From: Myxococcota bacterium
Lineage (GTDB): Bacteria; Myxococcota_A; Bradymonadia; UBA7976; UBA1532
Direction: 5' to 3'
NCBI GenBank assembly: GCA_963169045.1
Contig: CAUJDF010000067.1
Location: 1-64,000, forward strand
Length of the DNA: 64,000 nucleotides
The position numbers were made by a program, and so were the translations under genes. Below the pieces are notes generated by a model. It was given only the letters and a program-made list of their open reading frames with translations, was not told the origin of the DNA and did not search any database. Of the stretch, positions 7,448 to 14,564 are shown in pieces (the stretch's first letter is position 1; each line of letters begins with the position of its first letter).

Positions 7448-9115
7448 ATGCGACGAATCCTGTTGTTGACGATTGGACTTGCGGCCCTGGCGGGCTGCGA
7501 GGGCTCGACGGGCAGCACCGATCCGGCGGAGCGGGGGCCCGACGCGGCGCTGCGCGGCGACGCCGGGACGGGTGACGCGGGCCTGCCGCCGGGGCACATC
7601 TGCGCGGTCGGCGAGTCCCGCTGCGTCGACGGTCTCTTGCGCACGTGCCTCGAGGACGGCACCGGCTGGCTCGCCGAGCGGTGCGGCGAGGCCAGCGCGT
7701 GCCTCGACGGCGCCTGCGTCGACCTCGTCTGCGCGCCGGGCGCCCGCGAGTGCGTCGAGGGCGGCGTGCGGACGTGCGCCGCCGACGGCGCCGCCTGGTC
7801 CGAGCCGACGCCGTGCGACGCCGGCGAGACGTGCCTCGAGGGCGTGTGCCTCGAGCCGACCTGCACGGTCGGCGAGACGGCGTGCGCCGACAAGGTGCTG
7901 CTGACGTGCGACGCCGACGGCATCCACTGGACGCGCACCCCGTGCGCGGCCGGCGAGCAGTGCGTCAACGGCGCCTGCCGCCGGGTGATCGGCGGCGGCG
8001 ACTGCCCCGCGGGCGAGGTGCTGTGCGGCCCCGAAGGCATCTTCGAGTGCGGCGAGGACGGCACGAGCTGGATCGAGACGCCGTGCGCCGAGGGCGAGGC
8101 CTGCTTCCAGGGCCGCTGCGTCGCGTGCGTGCGCGACGCGGACTGCGCGGACGGCGGCGCGTGCGACGACGGCCGCTGCGTGGCGGCGCCGCTGGCGGTC
8201 GCCACCGACGAGCTGCCCCCGGGCCAGGTGGGCGCGGAGTACGCCTTCCAGCTCGAGGCCGTGAACGGCACGCCGCCCTACCGCTGGTCGCTCGCGGACG
8301 GCGAGCTGCCGCGCGGCCTGGCGCTCGTCGGCGAGGGCGCCCTCTCGGGGACGCCGCTCGAGGCGGGCGAGCGCGTGCTGCGGTTCGCGGTGCAGGACGA
8401 GGCCGGCGCGCGCGCAGAGGCCGAGCTCCGGCTGCGCGTGCACGGCGAGGGCCTCGTCATCTCCACCGACCGGCTGCCGGCCGGCGAAGAGGGCGACGAC
8501 TACGCGGTGCAGTTCGAGGCGGTGGGCGGCGAGGCGCCCTACGGCTGGTTCATCGTCGAGGGCGCGCTGCCCGCCGGGCTGGCGCTCGGCGCGGACGGCC
8601 GCCTCGCCGGCACGCCGACGGAGGTCGGCAGCTTCGACTTCCGCCTGCGCGCCGTCGACGCGTCGACGCCGCCCGCCTTCGCCGAGAAGGACTTCCGTCT
8701 CGAGGTGCGCATCGCGCCGCTGCGCGTCACCGGGGACCAGATGTTCGACCTGTTCATCACCAAGGTCGTCGTGCTGCCGACGATCACGGTCGTGCCGAAC
8801 ATCCCGATCCCCTACGACACCCGGCTGCAGGCCCGCGGGGGCCTGCGGCCGTACCACTGGCGCGAGGAGCCGCTCGATCCCAACCTGGCGCGGTTCGTGC
8901 CGCAGTCGGGGATCCCCGACGGCCTCGTCCTCGAGGAGGATGGCCGCCTCCACGGGGCCGTGGTGGATCCCGCGCAGATCATCAGCGTCACGATCCCGTT
9001 CACCATGATCGAGCTGACGGGCTTCTTCTTCGTGGGTCGCGTGGCCGACAGTCAGGACGTCCCGGTCAGCGACCAGGCCATCTTCCTCCTGCCGACGCTG
9101 CCGATCGGCGGCTGA
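7448..9115 (+). CDS. Lipoprotein with Cys-rich repeats and Ig-like domains
   Basis: 555 residues. The start at 7448 gives a lipoprotein signal, MRRILLLTIGLAALAGC, with Cys17 as the lipidation site. Residues ~50-240 hold about five Cys-rich repeats of the form CxxGxxxCxDGxLxTCxxDGxxW. Two putative Ig (He_PIG) domains follow, each ending in the family motif (GALSGTPLEAGERVLRF and GRLAGTPTEVGSFDFRL). The last ~130 residues, rich in Ile/Val/Pro, are unassigned. Such proteins sit on the outer membrane of myxobacteria-like organisms; the binding partner is unknown. It is divergent from the MBOAT gene, and its stop is only 7 nt from the end of the convergent next gene. Confidence 0.8.
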   Translation: MRRILLLTIGLAALAGCEGSTGSTDPAERGPDAALRGDAGTGDAGLPPGHICAVGESRCVDGLLRTCLEDGTGWLAERCGEASACLDGACVDLVCAPGARECVEGGVRTCAADGAAWSEPTPCDAGETCLEGVCLEPTCTVGETACADKVLLTCDADGIHWTRTPCAAGEQCVNGACRRVIGGGDCPAGEVLCGPEGIFECGEDGTSWIETPCAEGEACFQGRCVACVRDADCADGGACDDGRCVAAPLAVATDELPPGQVGAEYAFQLEAVNGTPPYRWSLADGELPRGLALVGEGALSGTPLEAGERVLRFAVQDEAGARAEAELRLRVHGEGLVISTDRLPAGEEGDDYAVQFEAVGGEAPYGWFIVEGALPAGLALGADGRLAGTPTEVGSFDFRLRAVDASTPPAFAEKDFRLEVRIAPLRVTGDQMFDLFITKVVVLPTITVVPNIPIPYDTRLQARGGLRPYHWREEPLDPNLARFVPQSGIPDGLVLEEDGRLHGAVVDPAQIISVTIPFTMIELTGFFFVGRVADSQDVPVSDQAIFLLPTLPIGG

Positions 9116-9122
9116 ACCGAGT

Positions 9123-9740
9123 TCAGCCCACGCGCTTGATGGCCTTCACGAGCTCGGCCTTGCTCATGCGGCTGCGGCCGGGCAGGTCCATCGCCTTCGC
9201 CTGCTTGTAGAGCTCGCGGAAGTTCTTGTCCTCGAGCTGGCTGCCGCCGCCGACCTTGCGCGGCGAGGTACGGCCCGTCGCGTTCTTCGCGGTGGTGCGG
9301 CTGGCGCTGCGGGTGGCGCGCTTGGTGCGGCCCTTGGCGGCGCCGTCGCGCTTCGCCGTCGTGCCGGCGACCTCGCGCTTGCTGCTGCGCTTGGTGGTGG
9401 TGCTGCCGCCGCGCTTCGCGGTCGAACGCTTCGCGGTCGAGCGCTTCGCGGCGGCGCCGCCGCTCGAGCGCTTCGTCGTCGTGTCGCGCTTGGTGGCGGA
9501 GGTGGCGCTCGTCGACTCGGAGCCGGCGGTGCTCTTCGTGTCGGCGCCGCCCTGCTTGAACTCCTTGATCGTACGCATCGTCTCGCTTTCCCCCTTGATC
9601 CCGGTCAGACCGGAGGTTCCGGCGCGCTTCTCCAGGGAGCGCGCAGTCTCGACACCCTTCTTCAGCACGCCCCGGATCCGCTCGCGCAGGTTGGGGTTGG
9701 TGCCCTTCTTGTCGCCCTTGGCCTTGTTCTTGGCGGCCAT
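9123..9740 (-). CDS. Lys-rich protein with C-terminal Rho-N/SAP-like motif
   Basis: 205 residues. The ATG at 9740 follows a strong ribosome site (CGAGGAGG). The N-terminal ~60 residues are globular (KGTNPNLRERIRGVLKKGVE). Residues ~75-165 are a histone-H1-like Lys/Arg/Ser/Thr/Ala tail with repeated TAKRSTAKRS units. The last ~35 residues (NFRELYKQAKAMDLPGRSRM followed by SKAELVKAI) match the Rho N-terminal/SAP helix-extension-helix fold that binds nucleic acid. It probably compacts or organises DNA. A candidate sigma-54 promoter lies ~32 bp upstream. The gene at 58874-59146 encodes a shorter relative with the same ending (GRSRMTKDQLIRAI). Confidence 0.75.
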   Translation of the reverse strand: MAAKNKAKGDKKGTNPNLRERIRGVLKKGVETARSLEKRAGTSGLTGIKGESETMRTIKEFKQGGADTKSTAGSESTSATSATKRDTTTKRSSGGAAAKRSTAKRSTAKRGGSTTTKRSSKREVAGTTAKRDGAAKGRTKRATRSASRTTAKNATGRTSPRKVGGGSQLEDKNFRELYKQAKAMDLPGRSRMSKAELVKAIKRVG

Positions 9741-9771
9741 TGTGTCCTCCTCGAGTCCGGCGTCGCGTTTT

Positions 9772-9787
9772 TGCAAGGCGTCTGCCA
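9772..9787 (-). promoter_or_regulatory. Candidate sigma-54 promoter for the Lys-rich protein
   Basis: On the minus strand this reads TGGCAGACGCCTTGCA. The sigma-54 consensus is TGGCACG-N4-TTGC(A/T); the GG and GC doublets and their spacing match, with two mismatches at positions 6-7. Transcription would start near 9761, about 20 nt before the ATG and just upstream of its ribosome site. Confidence 0.5.
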
Positions 9788-9973
9788 ACGCGCTGATACG
9801 CATGGACAAAGGGGTTTGCGCGGCACGGAGACGTCGCGCGCATGGCGTCGCGCGCCCACCGCGATGGGGCGACGGGACGCGCGCTGGTGGATGGCCTCGC
9901 GCGGGCGGGCGACGTTCGCCGGACCCGCGCCGCAGGCCGTTCCGCCGCGCGGCGAGGCGCCGCCGAACGCGGC

Positions 9974-10099
9974 GTCCGGGACGAGGGCGGCCGGGCGGGC
10001 GAACCGGGCGGGACGGGGGCGTCCGGGACGACACGTCGCCGGCGTGTCCGGGACGTTCGGGACGGGGGTGTCCGGGACGGCCGCCCTCCGGCGACGTGT
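9974..10099. repeat. GTCCGGGACG decamers and a 12-bp inverted repeat
   Basis: The decamer GTCCGGGACG occurs at 9974, 10021, 10046 and 10070. The 12-mer ACACGTCGCCGG at 10031-10042 is repeated as its exact reverse complement at 10088-10099 and encloses two of the decamers. The region lies downstream of the broken MFS gene on the minus strand. It could fold as a long hairpin in RNA or bind a protein; nothing else supports a choice. Confidence 0.55.
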
Positions 10100-10186
10100 C
10101 GCGAGGTGCCACACTCGAGAGCGGTGGAACGCCGAAACGAGGCATTCCGTCTCGGACGGGGCCCGGATGGCATCTCGGACGGACGG

Positions 10187-11380
10187 TCAGACGGGGCGCA
10201 CCGCGCGGCGCTCGTGCGCCGGCCCGAGGAGGCGGTGTCCGATCGCCGCGAGCACGCAGAGCAGCAGGCAGCCCGTCCACAGGCGCGACGGGCCGAGAAA
10301 GTCGAACACCGCGCCGCCCGCGAGCGGGCCGAGCGCGGCGGCGCTCGCCCATGCCATGCCGTAGACGCCCTGGTAGCGGCCGCGCAACGCCGGCGGCGCC
10401 AGATCGGCGACGACCGCCGACAGCACCGGGGAGTTGATGATCTCGCCGAGCGTCCACGTCCCGATCGCGACGGCGTAGCCGAGGTGCGTGCCCGCGACGC
10501 CGTGCAGCCCGAAGCCGATCCCGAAGAGCACCATGCCCGTCGCGAGGACCGTCGAGCGCCGGAAGCGGAAGACGTGCGCCGTGGCGAACGGCTGCAACAG
10601 CACGATGAAGAGCCCGTTCAGCGCGATCAGCGTGCCGTAGTCCGCCTCGGACAGCCCCTTGCGCTTCATGTCGAGCGGCAGCGCGACGCTGCTCTGCCAC
10701 ACGACGAGGCCGAGGCACAGCGTCAAGAGGACGAGCCAGACGAACGTGCGGTCGGCGAGGACGTCCGCCATGCCGACGCGGGCCTCGTGCGCCGACGGCG
10801 CGGGGCGCGACTCGGAGATGGTGAGGAAGATGACGACGCCGAACACCGCCATCGTCGCGGCGTCGGCGAGGAAGAGCGACTCGTAGCCGGCGCCGGCCAG
10901 CAGACCGCCGAGGGTCGGCGCGATCGCGAAGCCCAGGTTCACCGTTCAGTAGGAGTGGGCGTAGGCGCGGGCGCGCAGCTCGGGCGCCACGATGTCGGCG
11001 ATCATGGCGCCGACGGCGGGGCGGTACATCTCGCCGAGGAAGCCGAAGAGACAGGCGCACGCCCCGATCGCCTCGGGCGAGCGGGCGCGGCCGAGCGCGA
11101 CGAGAGCGGCCGCGCCGCCCCAGAGGCTGAGGAGGAGCGTCGCGCGGCGGCCGAGCCGGTCGGACAGCACGCCGCCGAGGAGCGCGGCGCCCACCGATCC
11201 GAAGCCGTACAGGCTGACGACGAGCGCGGCGGCCGACTCCGAGTACTCGCGCTGCCCGGTGAGGTACAGCGTCAGGAACGGGATGACGAAGCTGCCGACG
11301 CGGTTGACCAGCGAACCGACGAGCAGCAGCCAGAAGCGGGGGGGGAAGCGCCGGTACTCCCGGCGAAGCGCGGCGAACAT
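10187..11380 (-). pseudogene. MFS transporter interrupted by one in-frame TGA
   Basis: The first 144 codons (start 11380, MFAALRREYRRFPPRFWLLL) encode transmembrane helices 1-5 of a major facilitator, including the loop motif GGVLSDRLGRR. They end at a TGA at 10946-10948. The same frame continues without any shift as TVNLGFAIAPTLGGLLAG and supplies the remaining helices to 10187. Many related MFS proteins have a Trp at this point (NYWxxNLGFAxxP), so a single TGG-to-TGA change explains the break. If translation stops here the product is a useless half transporter. It diverges from the NifA-like gene. It could be a recent nonsense mutation or a base-call error. Confidence 0.8.
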
Positions 11381-11415
11381 GGGGCGGCGAGTCTGGCATG
11401 ACGCGGCGCGTCGAA

Positions 11416-11421
11416 TACAAT
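11416..11421 (+). promoter_or_regulatory. Possible -10 element of the NifA-like gene
   Basis: TACAAT differs by one base from the sigma-70 -10 consensus and stands out in very GC-rich DNA. Transcription would begin near 11428, only a few bases before the ATG at 11432, giving a nearly leaderless message. No convincing -35 box is seen, so this is weak. Confidence 0.25.
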
Positions 11422-11431
11422 GCCGCGCGCC

Positions 11432-12838
11432 ATGACCACCGCAGGCCGGGAACGGCCGCACGCCGAGGCGCGTGTCCTCTACCGCATCACGAAGGCGCTG
11501 CTCGACGGGCAGCAGACGCTCGAGCGCGCGCTCGGCGACGTCGTGGCGCACCTCGCCGACTTCGGCATGTCGGGCGTCGAGATCGCGGTGCCCGGGCTGC
11601 CGTTGACGAAGAAGAGGCGGCGCGGCGCCTCGCAGAGGGTGCTCGAGGACGGGCGCGCGGTCGTGTCGCCGTCGGGCTTCGTGTGCGTCCCGATCAAGAC
11701 GCTGCGGCGCGAGATCGTGGGGACGCTGAGCGTCGAGGTGCCGGCGGCGCCCGAGGACGACCTGCAGTGGGACCGGCGGCTGCTGACGGTGGTGGCGACG
11801 CTGATCGGCGAGGCCGTGCGGGCGCACCGCGACCGGCACGAGGACGCGTCGGCCCGGGCGCAGGCCGAGGCGCCGGAGATCGCGGCGCCGCCCGGCGAGC
11901 TCGTGGGCAACGCCCACGCGATGCTCGAGGTGTATCGCCTCATCCGCCAGGTGGCGCCCCACGACACGACGGTGCTGCTGCGCGGCGAGAGCGGCACGGG
12001 CAAGGAGCTCGTGGCGCAGGCCATCCATCATGCGAGCGCGCGCGCCGAGGGGCCGTTCGTGAGCGTGAACTGCGGCGCGCTGCCGGAGCAGCTCGTCGAG
12101 AGCGAGCTGTTCGGCCACGTGAAGGGCGCGTTCACCGGGGCGGTGGGCGGACGCCGCGGTCGGTTCGAGATGGCCAACGGCGGGACGCTGTTGCTCGACG
12201 AGATCGGCGAGCTGCCCCCGGCGGTGCAGGTCAAGCTGCTGCGGGCGCTGCAGCAGGGCGAGATCCACCGCGTCGGCGACGAGGCCCCGAAGCGCGTCGA
12301 CGTCCGCGTCATCGCGGCGACGAACGCGCCGCTCGAAGCGGCCATCGAGCGCGGCGCCTTCCGGGCCGACCTCTACTACCGCCTCAACATCTTCCCCATC
12401 TATCTGCCGCCCCTGCGCGAGCGGAAGACGGACATCACGCTGCTGGCCGACCATTTTGTCGGAAAGCACGGCCGGGGCCGCGTGAAGCGCATCAGCACGC
12501 CCGCCATCGAGCTCATGACCGCGTACCACTGGCCCGGCAACGTGCGCGAGCTCGAGAACTGCGTCGAGCGCGCGTGCCTGCTGTCCGACGACGGGGTGAT
12601 CCGCGCCCACCACCTGCCGCCGACGCTGCAGACGGGCGACTCGTCGGGCACGACGAAGGCCGGCTCGCTCGACGCGATGATGCGGAACTTCGAGCGCGAG
12701 ATCCTGATCGAGGCGATGAAGAACGTCGGCGGCAACATGACCGCCGCGGCGAAGGCGCTCGACACGACGCCGCGCATCCTCGCCTACCGCCTGAACCAGC
12801 TCGGGTTGTACGACCTGGTGGCGCGGCGGCGGCGTTAG
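11432..12838 (+). CDS. NifA-like sigma-54 enhancer-binding activator (GAF-AAA+-HTH)
   Basis: 468 residues from the ATG at 11432 (an in-frame ATG at 11420 would add four). Residues ~15-140 resemble a GAF sensor domain. The AAA+ domain (~155-385) has Walker A GESGTGKE at 185-192, the sigma-54 contact loop GAFTGA at 232-237 and Walker B LLLDEIGE at 253-260. The C-terminal Fis-type helix-turn-helix (NMTAAAKALDTTPRILAYRL) ends in the RILxYRLxxLGL pattern seen in NifA. It should activate sigma-54 RNA polymerase from upstream sites. Its stop overlaps that of the convergent ammonium transporter, whose upstream region carries matching promoter elements. The signal sensed is unknown, and no nif genes are in the window. 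Confidence 0.9.
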   Translation: MTTAGRERPHAEARVLYRITKALLDGQQTLERALGDVVAHLADFGMSGVEIAVPGLPLTKKRRRGASQRVLEDGRAVVSPSGFVCVPIKTLRREIVGTLSVEVPAAPEDDLQWDRRLLTVVATLIGEAVRAHRDRHEDASARAQAEAPEIAAPPGELVGNAHAMLEVYRLIRQVAPHDTTVLLRGESGTGKELVAQAIHHASARAEGPFVSVNCGALPEQLVESELFGHVKGAFTGAVGGRRGRFEMANGGTLLLDEIGELPPAVQVKLLRALQQGEIHRVGDEAPKRVDVRVIAATNAPLEAAIERGAFRADLYYRLNIFPIYLPPLRERKTDITLLADHFVGKHGRGRVKRISTPAIELMTAYHWPGNVRELENCVERACLLSDDGVIRAHHLPPTLQTGDSSGTTKAGSLDAMMRNFEREILIEAMKNVGGNMTAAAKALDTTPRILAYRLNQLGLYDLVARRRR

Positions 12839-14136
12839 GTGGTGACCCGCTCGGGCGCGTAGTGCGGGGTCGGGGCGGGGTGGGGGTGGACGACGCGGTC
12901 GCCGAGGACCGAGTCGCCGGCGTAGGCGCCTTCGGCGTGGGCGGCGAGGTCGAGGCCGACGAGCTCGTCCTCCTCGGTCGCGCGGACGGGCATCACGAGC
13001 GCCAGCGCCTTGATCAGGACGAACGTGGCGGCGGCGGCGACGGCGGCGGCGCCGAAGACGGCGATCGCCTGCACCCACACGAGGCCGGCGTTGCCGGCGA
13101 GCAGCCCGTCGGCGCCCGCGGCGTTGACCGCCTTCGTCGCGAAGACGCCGGTCAGCAGCGAGCCGACGATGCCGCCGACGCCGTGACAGGCGAAGACGTC
13201 GAGGCTGTCGTCGATCCGCGTCCTCTTCATCAACTGGATGACGAAGAAGCTCGCGCACGCGCCGAGCGCGCCGATGGCGATCGAGGCCATCGGGGTCACG
13301 AAGCCGGCGGCGGGCGTGATCGCGACGAGGCCGACGACCGCGCCGGTGGCCGCGCCGACCGCGGACGGCTTGCCCGCCCTCCACGACTCGAGGACGGCCC
13401 AGACGCACATCGCGGCGGCGGCGCCGAGGTTGGTCGTCACGAACGCGAGGCCGGCGAGCTCGTTCGCGGCCAGCGCCGAGCCGGCGTTGAAGCCGAACCA
13501 GCCGAACCACAAGAGCGATGCGCCGAGCAGCACGAACGGCACGTTGTGCGGCCGCGGGTGTCGCTTCGCGCCCTGACGCGGGCCCAGCAGCTTCGCCGCG
13601 ACGAGGGCCGACACGCCCGCGCTGACGTGCACCACGGTGCCGCCGGCGAAGTCGAGCGCGCCGAGCTTCATGATCCAGCCGCCGCCCCAGACCCAGTGCG
13701 CGAGCGGGCCGTACACGAGCAGCGACCACAGCGCGATGAACGCCACGTAGGCGCCGAAGCGCATGCGCTCGACGACCGCGCCCGAGATGAGCGCCGGCGT
13801 GATCACGGCGAACATCATCTGGAATGCCATGAACAGCAGGTGCGGGATCGTCGTGCCGTCGCGGGGCGCGCCGCCGACCCCGTTCAACCCGAGGTGCTCG
13901 AGCCCGCCGACGAGCGCGTTGCCCGTCCCGAACGCCAGCGAGTAGCCGATCGTCGCCCACAGCAGCGCGACGACCCCCATCGCGATGACGCTCATCATCA
14001 GCGTGTTCAGCACGTTGCGGCCGCGGACCAGGCCTCCGTAGAAGAACCCCAGCCCCGGCGTCATCAGCAGCACCAGCGCGGCCGAGACCAACACCCACGC
14101 GGTGTCGCCCGCCACGATCGCCGACCCCTCCATCAC
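12835..14136 (-). CDS. amtB: Ammonium transporter (Amt/AmtB)
   Basis: A 433-residue protein with about 11 membrane helices. It has the Amt signature regions LVLLMTPGLGFFYGGLVRGR near the N-terminus, GGTVVHVSAGVSALVAA with the first pore His, and FACHGVGGIVGSLLTGVFA with the second. Amt channels move ammonium or ammonia into the cell and are usually controlled by a PII protein. No glnK gene is adjacent. A GGAGAGGAG ribosome site precedes the ATG. The stop TAA shares bases with the stop TAG of the convergent NifA-like gene (TTAG, 4-nt overlap). The upstream sigma-54 promoter and paired dyads suggest activation under nitrogen limitation by that neighbour; this is inference. Confidence 0.95.
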   Translation of the reverse strand: MMEGSAIVAGDTAWVLVSAALVLLMTPGLGFFYGGLVRGRNVLNTLMMSVIAMGVVALLWATIGYSLAFGTGNALVGGLEHLGLNGVGGAPRDGTTIPHLLFMAFQMMFAVITPALISGAVVERMRFGAYVAFIALWSLLVYGPLAHWVWGGGWIMKLGALDFAGGTVVHVSAGVSALVAAKLLGPRQGAKRHPRPHNVPFVLLGASLLWFGWFGFNAGSALAANELAGLAFVTTNLGAAAAMCVWAVLESWRAGKPSAVGAATGAVVGLVAITPAAGFVTPMASIAIGALGACASFFVIQLMKRTRIDDSLDVFACHGVGGIVGSLLTGVFATKAVNAAGADGLLAGNAGLVWVQAIAVFGAAAVAAAATFVLIKALALVMPVRATEEDELVGLDLAAHAEGAYAGDSVLGDRVVHPHPAPTPHYAPERVTT

Positions 14137-14173
14137 CGCTCCTCTCCGTGGACTCGCGTTGCCGCAGTCGTAT

Positions 14174-14189
14174 TGCGAGGTGCGTGCCA
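14174..14189 (-). promoter_or_regulatory. Candidate sigma-54 promoter of amtB
   Basis: On the minus strand the sequence is TGGCACGCACCTCGCA, matching TGGCACG-N4-TTGCA with a single difference (TCGC for TTGC). Both invariant doublets (GG and GC) are present with correct spacing. The start of transcription would fall near 14163, leaving a ~27-nt leader with the ribosome site. Confidence 0.7.
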
Positions 14190-14564
14190 GTCCGTAGATT
14201 TGTGCGGTCTTGGGCTTGTCGTTGCGATTGCTGATCTAGTTGGCGACGATTTTGTCGTTGTTGGCGACGAAAATGTCGATTGCCGCTTGCTGAAGGCGTG
14301 GAGGCCGACGACGACCGGGTCGGCTGTCGTCCACGACGTCCTCCATGCACCGGCTCGGAAGTTCCGTCCCTCGGGGCACACGATGTCGTTCTGACCGAAC
14401 CTTTGACGGCCGTCGAGCATGACCGGGCCGTAGTCGAACCCGAACGCACAGCGGCGATCCGGATCGGGATCCGACGCGAGGCCGCCGAGCAACAGCACGA
14501 TGCCTTCGCCGGTGAGGCCGAAGCCGAAGCGGCCGATGAAGCGGTTGGGACGAAAAAAGCGGGC
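14190..14564. other. Upstream control region of amtB
   Basis: About 375 bp without a credible gene, noticeably richer in A and T than its surroundings. It holds the paired CGAC-N6-GTCG dyads at 14240-14278. Nothing recognisable was found between 14279 and 14564 apart from a short A6 run at 14555-14560, which would give a U-run just after the stop of the collagen-like gene, without a clear stem. Confidence 0.4.
14240..14278 (-). promoter_or_regulatory. Two tandem dyads, likely enhancer sites for amtB
   Basis: Two 18-bp direct repeats, TTGGCGACGATTTTGTCG at 14240-14257 and TTGGCGACGAAAATGTCG at 14261-14278, start exactly 21 bp apart, two turns of the helix. Each contains the dyad CGAC-N6-GTCG. 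They lie 50-100 bp upstream of the sigma-54 promoter, the normal place for an activator of that class. The NifA-like protein next door is the obvious candidate, although the half-sites are not the classical NifA TGT-N10-ACA. Confidence 0.6.

Larger units (their letters stand above)
9741..10186. other. 446-bp intergenic region with promoter and repeats
   Basis: No credible gene is seen. The left end carries the ribosome site and candidate sigma-54 promoter of the Lys-rich protein gene. The middle, from 9974 on, carries repeated GTCCGGGACG decamers and an inverted repeat. The right end precedes the stop of the broken MFS gene. Confidence 0.5.

Noticed and set aside
10946-10948. TGA decoded as selenocysteine or reassigned to Trp
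   Set aside because: The expected residue is Trp, not Cys; no selenocysteine insertion hairpin was seen; all other genes use TGA as a normal stop. A mutation or error is simpler.
14133-14498. Possible 121-codon gene upstream of amtB on the minus strand
   Set aside because: Composition (Ser/Thr/Arg-rich) is not protein-like, it has no ribosome site, and it covers the amtB promoter and dyads.
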